NCBI RefSeq assembly: GCF_016597815.1
Contig: NZ_VCHA01000004.1
Location: forward strand, 186,001 to 250,000
DNA: 64,000 nt
Reading direction: 5' to 3'
Source: Marinobacter sp. DY40_1A1
GTDB taxonomy: Bacteria; Pseudomonadota; Gammaproteobacteria; Pseudomonadales; Oleiphilaceae
The notes below the pieces were generated by a model. It saw nothing but the letters and a program-made list of their open reading frames with translations, was not told where the DNA came from and made no database searches. The stretch's first letter is position 1. Each line of letters opens with the position of its first letter. Made by a program: the position numbers and the translations under genes. Positions 25,786 to 34,535 of this stretch are shown here, one piece after another.

Positions 25786-25801
25786 TGGCACGAACATCGC
25801 T
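25786..25801 (+). promoter_or_regulatory. Sigma-54 promoter of nasC-nirBD
   Basis: TGGCACGAACATCGCT: GG at 25787-25788, ten bases, GC at 25799-25800; perfect -24 and one mismatch at -12. Start predicted near 25812, giving a leader of about 135 bases. Confidence 0.8.
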
Positions 25802-25864
25802 TTATACAATTCAAGGACGATTGTTACGGCCAAGGATTCGGCCGAGCTTCCAGAAAACTATTGA

Positions 25865-25878
25865 TGGCATTGGCGCCG
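25865..25878 (+). promoter_or_regulatory. ANTAR-type hexaloop hairpin in the nasC leader
   Basis: TGGC-ATTGGC-GCCG: 4-bp stem (one G-T pair), six-base loop with A1 and G4. The 3-prime arm overlaps the 5-prime arm of the terminator at 25875, the same arrangement as in the nrtA leader. A further hairpin, CGGCC-N8-GGCCG near 25827-25844, lies upstream and might be the second ANTAR element. Confidence 0.65.
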
Positions 25879-25920
25879 GATCATCGATTCCCCGAGGGGA
25901 CGAGATGCTCCGGCTTTTTT
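25875..25920 (+). terminator. Leader terminator (attenuator) before nasC
   Basis: A long interrupted stem: GCCGGA/TCCGGC outer, CATC/GATG middle, TCCC/GGGA inner with loop CGAG, directly followed by six T (25915-25920). It stands between the sigma-54 promoter and the nasC ATG. Confidence 0.82.
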
Positions 25921-25947
25921 GGTTTTAAGCGGGGCATAGGTGCAAAG

Positions 25948-27180
25948 ATGATCCGGAAAATGGAACCGACATTGATCGTCTGTGGCCACGGAATGGTGGC
26001 TCAACGATTCCTTGAAGAGTTGGTGAGCAAAGCCTCAATCCCCTATCGGAATATCATTGTGTTCAACGGCGAAACCTATGCGGCATACAACCGGGTTCAG
26101 CTTTCTGCCCTGCTCAGCGGAGACACCCAAGAGGATAGCCTGCCCTTGAAACCAGACGCCTGGTTTGCTCATCACGGCATTCAGGTTCATCACGGTGAAG
26201 CAGTCGAGGCTATCGCTCCGGATGAGCACAGGGTGAAGACAAGCTCAGGTCGTGTTTACAGCTATAGCAAACTGGTTATTGCAACCGGAGCCAGCCCCGC
26301 CCGCCTGGGTATTCCCGGCGAAGAACTGGGCGGCGTCATGAATTTTCGCGATCTGAATCACACTCGCACTCTGATTGAGCTTAGCAAGAGCCGGAAGCGG
26401 GCCATCGTGGTTGGCGGCGGATTTCTCGGGCTTGAGGCTGCCGAAGGTCTGCTGCGCCGGGGCATGGATGTCACCGTTTTGCACCGAAGCTGTCATCTCC
26501 TTAACCGGCAGCTGGACCCGGACAGTGGCAAGCTTCTGTCTGACGCCCTGACCCAACGCGGCATGCATATTCTGACGTCCACATCCCCCACCCGGATACT
26601 GGGGCAAGAACGTGTTCGTGCCATTCAACTGCATGACCAGACTCTGATCAGCACGGATCTCGTTGTCATCGCTACCGGCATCAAGCCCAACCGTGAACTG
26701 GCACAAAACGCCGGGTTGGCCTGCGGGCGCGGCATACAGGTCAATGCTCAGCTACAAACCAGCGCTGCAGACATTTTCGCCATTGGCGAGTGCTGCGAGT
26801 TCAACGGCGAAACCTATGGGCTTGTGGAGCCGGGTTACCAGCACGCAAAAACCTTGGCATGCGTACTGGCAGGAACAACCAGAAGCGCGACATACCAGCC
26901 TTCTGAAATCGCCACCAGGCTCAAGATCGGCGGCATACCCGTTTTTTCCTGTGGCAAGCAGGCACCCGATGAGCATACCGAATCCCTGATCTGGCAAGAC
27001 ATCACAACCGGCGGATACAACCACCTGCTGGTTCGCGATAACCGGCTGGTTGGCGCCATTCTGTTGGGCAACACAAGCCAGGGCCCGTGGTACCAGGAGC
27101 TGATCAACAACAACACTAACATCCAACCATTCCGGGCTCAGTTGCCCTTTGGCAAACCCTATTGCGAAGCAGCGGCCTGA
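25948..27180 (+). CDS. nasC: NADH-dependent electron transfer flavoprotein of nitrate reductase (NasC-like)
   Basis: A 410-residue cytoplasmic FAD/NAD(P) oxidoreductase expected to pass electrons from NADH to NasA. FAD-binding VCGHGMVAQRFLEEL near the start, NAD-binding VVGGGFLGLEAAEGL at about 152-166, and the FAD-closing motif ADIFAIGECCEFNG at about 275. It is a paralogue of the N-terminal half of the NirB protein that follows. ATG at 25948 (MIRKMEPT) or 25960; neither has a strong Shine-Dalgarno, and the frame upstream of 25948 is leader sequence. First gene of nasC-nirB-nirD. Klebsiella NasC has this role, supporting the name, but a nitrite-side role cannot be excluded. Confidence 0.82.
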   Translation: MIRKMEPTLIVCGHGMVAQRFLEELVSKASIPYRNIIVFNGETYAAYNRVQLSALLSGDTQEDSLPLKPDAWFAHHGIQVHHGEAVEAIAPDEHRVKTSSGRVYSYSKLVIATGASPARLGIPGEELGGVMNFRDLNHTRTLIELSKSRKRAIVVGGGFLGLEAAEGLLRRGMDVTVLHRSCHLLNRQLDPDSGKLLSDALTQRGMHILTSTSPTRILGQERVRAIQLHDQTLISTDLVVIATGIKPNRELAQNAGLACGRGIQVNAQLQTSAADIFAIGECCEFNGETYGLVEPGYQHAKTLACVLAGTTRSATYQPSEIATRLKIGGIPVFSCGKQAPDEHTESLIWQDITTGGYNHLLVRDNRLVGAILLGNTSQGPWYQELINNNTNIQPFRAQLPFGKPYCEAAA

Positions 27181-27208
27181 AGCGCTGCCCATGAAGAGAG
27201 GAAAAACC

Positions 27209-29716
27209 ATGAGCAAGAAAACCCTGATCGTGATTGGCAACGGCATGGTTGGCCATCACTTTATCGAGCAATTTGTCGCCAGCTCTGCGGCATCGGACTA
27301 TGACATTCTGGTTTTCGGCGAAGAGAAGCAATTGGCCTACGACCGGGTTCACCTGTCTGAGTACTTCGCAGGCTCTACCCATGCTGATCTCGCCATGGGC
27401 ACGGAGAACTGGTACGCCGAGCAAGGTATTGAGTTGCATTTAAATGAGCCGGTCACCGCCCTGAACCGGGATCAGCGTACCTTGGTCACACCGAAAGGCG
27501 AATACCACTATGACGAACTGGTGCTGGCCACTGGCTCCTTCCCGTTCGTGCCGCCGATTGAAGGCCGCGAGCACCCCCACTGTTTTGTATACCGAACCCT
27601 GGACGATCTCGATGCCATTCGCGCCAGCGCCAAAGAGGGCAAATCCGGCGTCGTAGTAGGCGGTGGCCTGCTTGGTCTGGAGGCCGCCAATGCGTTGAGA
27701 AGCCTCGGACTGCAGGCCCATGTGGTGGAATTCGCCCCCCGCCTGATGCCGGTGCAGTTGGATGCCGACGGCGGTGCGCTGTTGCGCCACAAAATTAAAG
27801 AGCTGGGTGTTCAGGTTCACACCGAGAAAGCCACCACCGCCATCGTTGCGGGCGAGAACGCGCGGCTGCGCATGAACTTCAGCGATGACAGCCATCTGGA
27901 GACCGATCTGATCGTATTTTCCGCCGGTATTCGTCCGCAAGACGCGCTCGCGCGAGCCAGTGACCTGGACGTGGGCGAGCGTGGCGGCATCGTCGTGAGC
28001 GACCAGTGCACCACCTCCGATCCGCATATCCATGCCATTGGCGAGTGCGCGCTCTGGAACCAGAGGATTTTTGGTTTGGTCGCGCCCGGCTATACCATGG
28101 CCCGCACCCTGTCATCCGTGCTGAACGGCGACTCTGACGCTGCCTTTACCGGTGCCGATATGAGCACCAAGCTGAAATTGCTGGGCGTGGATGTTGGCTC
28201 CATCGGTGATGCCCAGGGCCAGACGCCCGGCGCCCGCAACATACGCTTTAACGACGAACAAACAGGCCACTACCGCCGCATGGTTGTCAGCGAAGACGGT
28301 AAAACACTGCTGGGTGCCATTCTGGTAGGCGATAACAGCTACTACGATACTCTGCTGCAGTACGCACTGAATGGCATAGCACTACCCGATAATCCGGAAG
28401 CCCTGATCCTGCCGGTGAGCCAGGGCGGTGCGCCGGCGCTGGGCCCCGACGCGCTTCCGGAATCCGCTTCCATCTGTTCCTGCCACAACGTCACCAAGGG
28501 CGACATTTGCTGTGCCATTGATGCTGGCAGCAGCGATCTTGCCGGCGTCAAAGCCGAGACCAAGGCCAGTACCGGTTGCGGTGGCTGTACCGCATTGCTC
28601 AAGAGCGTCGTAGACAACGAGCTGGAAAAACGCGGCGTGGCAGTCAGCAAGGACCTGTGTGAGCACTTCCCCTACAGCCGACAAGACTTGTTCCACCTGG
28701 TGAAGGTGAACGGCATCCGCAGCTTCCGCACCCTGATCAGCCAGCACGGCAAGGGCCATGGCTGTGACATTTGCAAGCCGGTCGTCGGCTCCATTCTGGC
28801 CACCTGCTGGAATGAGCATATTCTGACCACCGATAATGTGCCTCTGCAGGACACCAACGACACCTTCATGGCCAACATGCAGAAAAACGGCACCTATTCC
28901 ATTGTGCCGCGCATTCCTGGCGGGGAGATCACGCCCGATAAGCTGATCGTGCTGGGCGAGGTGGCCAAAGAGTACGACCTGTATACCAAGATAACCGGCG
29001 GCCAACGGGTTGACCTGTTTGGCGCCACGCTCAGTGAGTTGCCGGAGATCTGGGAGAAGCTCATTGCAGCTGGCTTCGAGACTGGCCACGCCTACGGCAA
29101 GTCCCTGCGCACGGTGAAATCCTGTGTTGGCAGCACCTGGTGCCGCTATGGCGTGCAGGACAGCGTGGGCATGGCGATCCTTCTGGAGAATCGCTACAAG
29201 GGCCTGCGGGCACCGCACAAGGTGAAGATGGCGGTATCTGGCTGCACCCGTGAGTGTGCCGAAGCGCAGAGTAAGGATTTCGGGGTGATCGCCACCGAGA
29301 ACGGCTGGAATCTCTATGTTTGCGGTAATGGCGGCATGCGTCCGCGCCATGCTGATTTGTTTGCCACCGATCTGTCTGATGATGAGCTGATCTGCACCAT
29401 TGACCGGGTGGTGATGTTCTATGTGCGCACGGCCGACCGGCTGCAGCGCACGAGTGTGTGGATGGAGAACCTGGAGGGCGGTCTGGAGTATCTGAAGCAG
29501 GTGGTTCTTGAGGACAGTCTGGGCATCTGTGCTGAGCTCGAAGAGCATATGAACGGCATTGTAGATACCTACCAGTGTGAGTGGAAAACGGCTGTGGAGG
29601 ATCCCGGGAAGCGTAAGCGGTTTCGGGAGTTTGTGAACTTGCCAGAGCAGAGGGATCCGGTGCAGCAGTGGACTACTGAGCGGGGGCAGAGGCGGCCTGT
29701 TTTGGAGTCTGTTTAG
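27209..29716 (+). CDS. nirB: Assimilatory nitrite reductase [NAD(P)H], large subunit
   Basis: An 835-residue cytoplasmic enzyme reducing nitrite to ammonium. Order: FAD/NAD domain (VIGNGMVGHHFIEQF; GVVVGGGLLGLEAANAL), BFD-like [2Fe-2S] domain at about 425-480 (CSCHNVTKGDICCAI...STGCGGC), then ferredoxin-like and siroheme/[4Fe-4S] domains (CVGSTWCRYGVQDS and SGCTRECAEAQSKDFG, which supply the four cluster cysteines). The ATG at 27209 follows GAGAGGAAA, 28 bases after nasC; the frame upstream to 27149 overlaps nasC and is rejected. Works with NirD. Confidence 0.96.
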   Translation: MSKKTLIVIGNGMVGHHFIEQFVASSAASDYDILVFGEEKQLAYDRVHLSEYFAGSTHADLAMGTENWYAEQGIELHLNEPVTALNRDQRTLVTPKGEYHYDELVLATGSFPFVPPIEGREHPHCFVYRTLDDLDAIRASAKEGKSGVVVGGGLLGLEAANALRSLGLQAHVVEFAPRLMPVQLDADGGALLRHKIKELGVQVHTEKATTAIVAGENARLRMNFSDDSHLETDLIVFSAGIRPQDALARASDLDVGERGGIVVSDQCTTSDPHIHAIGECALWNQRIFGLVAPGYTMARTLSSVLNGDSDAAFTGADMSTKLKLLGVDVGSIGDAQGQTPGARNIRFNDEQTGHYRRMVVSEDGKTLLGAILVGDNSYYDTLLQYALNGIALPDNPEALILPVSQGGAPALGPDALPESASICSCHNVTKGDICCAIDAGSSDLAGVKAETKASTGCGGCTALLKSVVDNELEKRGVAVSKDLCEHFPYSRQDLFHLVKVNGIRSFRTLISQHGKGHGCDICKPVVGSILATCWNEHILTTDNVPLQDTNDTFMANMQKNGTYSIVPRIPGGEITPDKLIVLGEVAKEYDLYTKITGGQRVDLFGATLSELPEIWEKLIAAGFETGHAYGKSLRTVKSCVGSTWCRYGVQDSVGMAILLENRYKGLRAPHKVKMAVSGCTRECAEAQSKDFGVIATENGWNLYVCGNGGMRPRHADLFATDLSDDELICTIDRVVMFYVRTADRLQRTSVWMENLEGGLEYLKQVVLEDSLGICAELEEHMNGIVDTYQCEWKTAVEDPGKRKRFREFVNLPEQRDPVQQWTTERGQRRPVLESV

Positions 29717-29824
29717 CCTGGTTGTTTAGGTGGGGGCGCGCGGCGGAAAGGCACCCCATACCACCACGCTCTCGGTCCACCTGGATATCGAAAAGCCAAA
29801 AACATAAATTCAAGGAGAATACAG

Positions 29825-30193
29825 ATGAGAACTCGTACTTGTTGGAACACGGTTTGTACTGTTGATGATCTGGTGCCGGAATCCGGAATTGCGGTCTGGA
29901 CGAACGAGGGGCCGGTGGCGGTGTTTTATTTGCCGCATCGGCTGCCGGCGCTCTTTGCCATCAGCCATGCAGATCCATTCAGCGGCGCTAATGTTCTGGC
30001 GCGAGGTATCACGGGGGATCTTGGGGGTGAGCCGATCGTCGCATCGCCGTTGTACAAACAACACTTTAATCTGAAAACCGGTGCCTGTTTGGAGGATGAG
30101 TCGGTTAGGGTCAAAACCTACTCGGTGCTTCTCGATGGAAATCGGATTCTTTTGGAAACAAGGGATACACATCAGGAGGCTGTGGCAGCCTAA
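29825..30193 (+). CDS. nirD: Nitrite reductase small subunit (Rieske-like, cluster-free)
   Basis: A 122-residue partner of NirB with the NirD Rieske fold: WNTVCTVDDLVPESGIAVW, FAISHADPFSGANVLARG and SPLYKQHFNLKTGACLEDE. As usual for NirD, the Cys-His pairs that bind the [2Fe-2S] cluster in true Rieske proteins are missing. ATG at 29825 follows AAGGAGAA. The 108-base gap after nirB contains no gene and no clear terminator, so it is probably co-transcribed. Confidence 0.94.
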   Translation: MRTRTCWNTVCTVDDLVPESGIAVWTNEGPVAVFYLPHRLPALFAISHADPFSGANVLARGITGDLGGEPIVASPLYKQHFNLKTGACLEDESVRVKTYSVLLDGNRILLETRDTHQEAVAA

Positions 30194-30259
30194 CCTTGAA
30201 TCACTCGCGGGCAACCTGATGTAAGATCAGTGAAACAATCATAAAAAGGGATCCTGCCC

Positions 30260-31642
30260 GTGAAGCCTCTCAGCCCTACAGACCAGCTTTTTCTCTGGCT
30301 GGAAAAGCGCCAGCAACCCATGCATGTGGGCGGGCTGCAGATTTTTTCGTTTCCGGAGGATGCGCCTGACGATTATGTCGCAAGGCTTGCGGAACAACTT
30401 CGAAAAGATACGGAAGTAACAGCGCCTTTCAACCTGCGGCTGGACAGCCGCTTGGCACAACCTGTGTGGGTGCACGACGAACACCTGGATCTGGAGCACC
30501 ACTTCCGCTTCGAAGCCTTGCCTACACCCGGCCGCATACGTGAGTTGCTTGCGTTTGTTTCCGCCGAGCACTCCCATCTTATGGATCGGGAGCGGCCCTT
30601 GTGGGAGTTCCACCTTATTGAAGGGCTTGGCGACCGGCAGTTTGCGGTTTACGTGAAGGTGCACCACTCCCTTGTGGATGGCATTTCTGCTATGCGCATG
30701 ACTCAGAAAATGCTCTCTACAGATCCCTCAAAACGCAACATGCCGCCGGTTTGGGATATGTCTGTACGGCAGGGGCGAGGCGGGGACAGAAGCAGCCCCT
30801 CTCTCTGGCAGAGTATCAGCCATTTACTGGGGGAATCGGGGAAGCAGCTTGGAACGGTGCCAACCGTCGCACGGGAGTTACTGCGCTCGGTGAATCAGGC
30901 TCGCAAGGACCCTGTCTACAATTCCATGTTCCATGCTCCGCGCAGCATCCTTAATCGCAAGATTACCGGCTCCCGCCGATTCGCAGCTCAGTCGTACTGC
31001 CTGAAACGCATAAAAGCCGTTTGCCATGCGAACGATGCCACTGTGAACGATGTGGTCACCGCCATGTGCGCCAGTGCGTTACGCACCTACTTGATGAATC
31101 TGGATGCGCTGCCGGAGCAGCCATTGATTGCGATGGTTCCGGTTTCTTTGCGCAAGTACCAGAAGCCAGGGGAGGATCAAGCGGAAGGCAATCAGGTGGG
31201 TGTTATTCTGGCCAATCTGCATACGGACGAACACCACGCAGGTGAACGGCTGAAGAAGATTCATCAGGGCATGCAGGAAGCAAAGGATCGCTACGCTCAC
31301 ATGTCGCCTGAAGAAATTCTGAACTATACCGCGCTTACCTTGGCGCCGGCGGGGTTTCACCTGCTTACCGGTATGGCTCCGAAGTGGCAAACGTTCAATG
31401 TGGTGATTTCAAACGTTCCTGGGCCGAAAGAGGCCTCTTACTGGAACGGCGCCAAACTGGAGGGCATGTACCCTGTGTCGATCGCTATGGATCGCCTGGC
31501 ACTGAATATGACTGTGACCAGCTACAACGATCAGGTGGAGTTTGGTTTGGTCGGCTGCCGCCGCACCTTACCGAGCCTCCAGCGGATGTTGGACTATCTG
31601 GAGGACGGTTTGGTGGAGCTGGAGCAGGATATGGCTAGTTGA
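30260..31642 (+). CDS. Wax ester synthase/diacylglycerol acyltransferase (WS/DGAT)
   Basis: A 460-residue enzyme that joins acyl-CoA to fatty alcohols (wax esters) or diacylglycerol (triacylglycerol), making storage lipid granules at the membrane. The catalytic motif HHSLVDG is at 135-141 (HHxxxDG). Other family marks: LSPTDQLFLWLEKRQQPMHVGG near the N-terminus, and NVVISNVPGPKEASYWNGAKL (ND-like motif) near 385. Length equals the Marinobacter WS enzymes. The start is GTG at 30260. Its end overlaps the convergent TM2 gene by 8 bases. Strong hint of a hydrocarbon- or lipid-storing marine bacterium. Confidence 0.95.
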   Translation: MKPLSPTDQLFLWLEKRQQPMHVGGLQIFSFPEDAPDDYVARLAEQLRKDTEVTAPFNLRLDSRLAQPVWVHDEHLDLEHHFRFEALPTPGRIRELLAFVSAEHSHLMDRERPLWEFHLIEGLGDRQFAVYVKVHHSLVDGISAMRMTQKMLSTDPSKRNMPPVWDMSVRQGRGGDRSSPSLWQSISHLLGESGKQLGTVPTVARELLRSVNQARKDPVYNSMFHAPRSILNRKITGSRRFAAQSYCLKRIKAVCHANDATVNDVVTAMCASALRTYLMNLDALPEQPLIAMVPVSLRKYQKPGEDQAEGNQVGVILANLHTDEHHAGERLKKIHQGMQEAKDRYAHMSPEEILNYTALTLAPAGFHLLTGMAPKWQTFNVVISNVPGPKEASYWNGAKLEGMYPVSIAMDRLALNMTVTSYNDQVEFGLVGCRRTLPSLQRMLDYLEDGLVELEQDMAS

Positions 31643-32042
31643 ATTTCACTTCGCGGTTACGCTCTGAGATCTGTTCGTTCAACGTCCAGAAGTCGTAGAG
31701 AATTCCAATCAGGAAGAGGCCGCCGGTCAGCAGGTAGATGATGCCTGTGATCCATTTGCCCATGTACATTCGGTGCAGGCCAAATACGCCGGTGAAGGTA
31801 AGTAGTAGCCAGCCGATGTTGTAGTCGACTTCGCCTTCTCTAAACCTGCTGTCTGCCTGTTCGTCCATGGAGGGGATCAGGAAGAAGTCGATTATCCAGC
31901 CGATCAGAAAGAATCCGAACGTAAAGAACCAGATGGTTCCGGTGATGGGTTTGCCGTAATAAAAGCGGTGTGCGCCCAGAAATCCGAAGATCCAGAGTAG
32001 GTATCCAAACAGTTTGCTGTGTGTATCTGGGCGGTTGATCAT
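31635..32042 (-). CDS. TM2-domain membrane protein
   Basis: A 135-residue inner-membrane protein with four hydrophobic segments in two TM2-type hairpins: FGYLLWIFGFLGAHRFYYGK and GWLLLTFTGVFGLHRMYMGK, each with the typical G-x-(H)-R-(F/M)-Y-x-G-(K) turn. Function of TM2 proteins in bacteria is unclear. The ATG at 32042 follows GGAGTAGCA; the frame stays open upstream to 32240 only because it runs through the palindromic element at 32128-32214 (which would encode KKMSERSELFF), so the longer start is rejected. Confidence 0.8.
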   Translation of the reverse strand: MINRPDTHSKLFGYLLWIFGFLGAHRFYYGKPITGTIWFFTFGFFLIGWIIDFFLIPSMDEQADSRFREGEVDYNIGWLLLTFTGVFGLHRMYMGKWITGIIYLLTGGLFLIGILYDFWTLNEQISERNREVKFN

Positions 32043-32127
32043 TGCTACTCCGGGGGGGCAGTTGTTTGTAACTTTTATATGGGGTTGAGGAGTTGGTTCT
32101 GCAAGGTCTTTGACTTGGGTGCTGGGC

Positions 32128-32214
32128 CGGAGGGTGGCGCATATTCTCCTTGGGAAAAATAACTCGCTTCGCTCAGACATCTTTTTCCTGGCGGAGAATA
32201 TGCGCCACCCTCCG
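32128..32214. repeat. Palindromic element A: perfect 22-bp arms around a conserved core
   Basis: The arm at 32128-32149 begins CGGAGGGTGGCGCATATT and is the exact reverse complement of 32193-32214. The 43-base core (32150-32192) read on the minus strand is nearly identical to the core of element B at 56729-56769, including GGAAAAAGATGTCTGAGCG and GCGAGTT followed by TTTTTCC. The core ends themselves pair (GGAAAAA/TTTTTCC), so the whole can fold into one long hairpin. The arms of A and B differ. It lies between tandem minus-strand genes. Confidence 0.85.
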
Positions 32215-32256
32215 TCCTTCGACTCTTGCGATACCTCCAAATACTTTAGACGTTGG

Positions 32257-33363
32257 TCATGGCCCTAATTCCGGTGCGGGGTCGGGGCCGCCTTCTCGGA
32301 ATTCGCTGGCGGATTTTCCGGTCCATTTTTTGAAGGCGCGGCTGAAGTTGGAGAGGTCGGCATAGCCCAGTTCGTAGGCGATTTCGCTTACGGATTGGTT
32401 GGTGTAGCGCAAGAGCTGAATGGCGCGGTCTTTGAGTACTGATTCCACGATTTCACGGTAGCTGGTTTCGCGGTCCGCCAACCGGCGTTTCAGTGTGCGT
32501 GAGGAAACGCAGAAGCGCTCTGCCATAACCTCCAGGGAGGGCAGTGGCCCGGGGGTCAGGCGCAGCAGGTTGCGTACGGCGAGGGCCAGGTCGCCCTGTT
32601 CTTTCAGTGCTTTTTGCAATTCGAACTCACACTCGTCGCTGGCCATACGAGACGCTTCTGCATCGGCCAGTCTCATGCGCACATCCAGCAGTGCTTTCGG
32701 GAGCACCAGGAGTTCGTCTGGCTGGTTATACTCGAATTTTACAGGTAGCTGGTCTGCAAACTGGCGGTAGTAAGCCGGCTCTGGGCCCTTCAGGCGCACA
32801 CTGACGCCGGGCAGTTTGCCGTCGCTTGTGGAGAATCCGCGGTTTTCCGCATCGCTGCGGTCGAGTAATTGTTCGGTGAGCATCACCAGTGTTGTGCAAA
32901 CGGTTTCTACCAGAAACGGTGCAAGGACGGGCACGTCGAATTCCGTGCATAGCTTCACCAGCACGCTGTCTTCGGTTTCTGCCTGGCTCATGCTCAGAAA
33001 CGGAGCCCTTAGCTGCAGATAACGGCGAACCGAATCAAGGGCTCCGGCAAGGGTAGGGCTGGTTAGCGCGGCAAATCCAAGGGTGCCATGAATAGTTACC
33101 CGCAGCTCCCGGGCCAGCACAAAGCTCAGTCCGTCTTTGCCCGCCAGCTTCACGGCGCGCTCGGCCATAACGATGGCATCGGTCACAAACACTCGGCTGT
33201 TGTTGGCTTTCAGGTCTTCGGAGCTGAAGTTCAGGCCTTCGTAGAGCAGGCGCTCGTTATGGCCGAGCTGCTTTACGGTCTGAGCCAACAGCCGCATATA
33301 AACGCCTGGCACCAGGAATAGTCCCAGCATCTGCCGTTCTTTTTCCGGCCCGGAGATCGCCAT
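32257..33363 (-). CDS. AraC-family transcriptional regulator
   Basis: A 368-residue regulator. Residues 20-210 match the Arabinose_bd-type (PF12625) N-terminal domain of OruR/ArgR-like AraC proteins (GVYMRLLAQTVKQLGHNERLLYEGL; GLSFVLARELRVTIHGTLGFAALTSPTL). The C-terminal 100 residues hold the two helix-turn-helices (SLEVMAERFCVSSRTLKRRL; SVSEIAYELGYADLSNFSRAFKKWTG). The ATG at 33363 is preferred; upstream in-frame sequence to 33597 overlaps the divergent hydrolase leader. The neighbouring PF10118 hydrolase at 33585 is the likely target. Confidence 0.9.
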   Translation of the reverse strand: MAISGPEKERQMLGLFLVPGVYMRLLAQTVKQLGHNERLLYEGLNFSSEDLKANNSRVFVTDAIVMAERAVKLAGKDGLSFVLARELRVTIHGTLGFAALTSPTLAGALDSVRRYLQLRAPFLSMSQAETEDSVLVKLCTEFDVPVLAPFLVETVCTTLVMLTEQLLDRSDAENRGFSTSDGKLPGVSVRLKGPEPAYYRQFADQLPVKFEYNQPDELLVLPKALLDVRMRLADAEASRMASDECEFELQKALKEQGDLALAVRNLLRLTPGPLPSLEVMAERFCVSSRTLKRRLADRETSYREIVESVLKDRAIQLLRYTNQSVSEIAYELGYADLSNFSRAFKKWTGKSASEFREGGPDPAPELGP

Positions 33364-33584
33364 AGGTTGCCCTTGTTTGCCTGAGTGAGTACGTGTTGAA
33401 GACTCTAGCAGAAGCCTGCAGCCATGGCAGTGGGGCCGGTTGCACCTGGTGTTCCGTCGCGTTGGCCAACTTTTCCGCCGCACTGTCCCATTTTGAATGG
33501 TGACCGGCCTGCTTTCGCATTCATCCCGACAGTGGACTCCGACACACTGAAGCCATGTCATCAGCCAATGTGAGGAGTAGACCC

Positions 33585-34490
33585 ATGCTGAGTACAAAAG
33601 CCGCAGAAAAGCAGGCCACCGCAGCTAACCGGGCATCGAAAACGCCGGATAACGTCAACATCAAGGCCCAGCGCATGGGCTTCGAGTTTGATGAGCAGGT
33701 GCCCCAGTACTGGTTGGAAGACAGCCCTTTTCTGAGCCACATGATGAACGCACTTTCGGTGCTCTTTCCTCAGGGCGAGCAGTTTTTTGTGGACTCTGTG
33801 CGTGCCTATCGGGATCAGATTAACGATCCCAAACTGAAAGCCGAAGTGCGGGGTTTTATCGGCCAGGAGGCCATGCACTCTCTGGAGCATATGGCCATGA
33901 ACCAGCATGTTCGGGATCAGGGCATGCCGGTTGAGGATATGGAAAAGCACCTGAAAGTTGTTCTGGATGCAGCCAAAATGCTGCCGAAGCGTCACCAACT
34001 TGCCATTACCTGTGCGCTGGAACACATGACAGCCATGATGGCGGACATGCTTCTGGAGCGCGACGATGTGCGCGAGCGCATGCACGACACCATGCGCCCG
34101 CTCTGGGCATGGCATGCCATTGAGGAAACTGAGCACAAGGCGGTTGCCTACGATGTGTTTCAGGAAGTGGGCGGCACCTACGCCGAGCGAACCTTTTACC
34201 TGGTGTTCAGCACGGCTGCTCTGGGTGTAATGGCCTCTTATTTCATGGGGCGTATGGTGCTGAACGATACCAAAGGCTTTTCGTTCGCCGATACTGGCCG
34301 GGGTTTGTGGCGTTTGTGGGGTATAAACGGCACTTTTTCTAGCCTGATTCCCACATGGTTCAGTTACTTCAAACCGGGGTACCACCCCTGGGATCATGAC
34401 AACAGTGAGCTGATCGCGCGATTCAAAGCGGAGATTCAGTCTTACATTGCACCTCAATACCAGAATGGAAATCGCAAAACCCTGCAGTAA
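33585..34490 (+). CDS. PF10118-type metal-dependent hydrolase
   Basis: A 301-residue protein of the PF10118 (predicted metal-dependent hydrolase) family, a ferritin-like helical fold. Metal-ligand candidates are visible in FIGQEAMHSLEHMAMN, ITCALEHMTAMMADMLL and WAWHAIEETEHKAVAYDVF (repeated E-x-x-H). A hydrophobic stretch at about 205-225 could touch the membrane. ATG at 33585 follows TGAGGAGTAG; the ATG at 33555 lacks a ribosome site. Such proteins are common in oil-degrading marine gammaproteobacteria; activity is unproven. Divergent from an AraC regulator. Confidence 0.85.
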   Translation: MLSTKAAEKQATAANRASKTPDNVNIKAQRMGFEFDEQVPQYWLEDSPFLSHMMNALSVLFPQGEQFFVDSVRAYRDQINDPKLKAEVRGFIGQEAMHSLEHMAMNQHVRDQGMPVEDMEKHLKVVLDAAKMLPKRHQLAITCALEHMTAMMADMLLERDDVRERMHDTMRPLWAWHAIEETEHKAVAYDVFQEVGGTYAERTFYLVFSTAALGVMASYFMGRMVLNDTKGFSFADTGRGLWRLWGINGTFSSLIPTWFSYFKPGYHPWDHDNSELIARFKAEIQSYIAPQYQNGNRKTLQ

Positions 34491-34535
34491 TTCCAGTGCA
34501 CAACCAGGCAGGCCGGCAATACAGCGCTGGCCCGC

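Noticed and set aside
28382..29548. 388-codon minus-strand frame within nirB
   Set aside because: Shadow of the high-GC nirB coding strand; no start context and His/Gln/Arg-rich.
32043..32240. N-terminal extension of the TM2 protein containing KKMSERSELFF
   Set aside because: It is translation of palindromic element A; the true start at 32042 has a Shine-Dalgarno and begins the conserved domain. A reading with the same SERSELFF words occurs at element B, confirming that it comes from the repeat.
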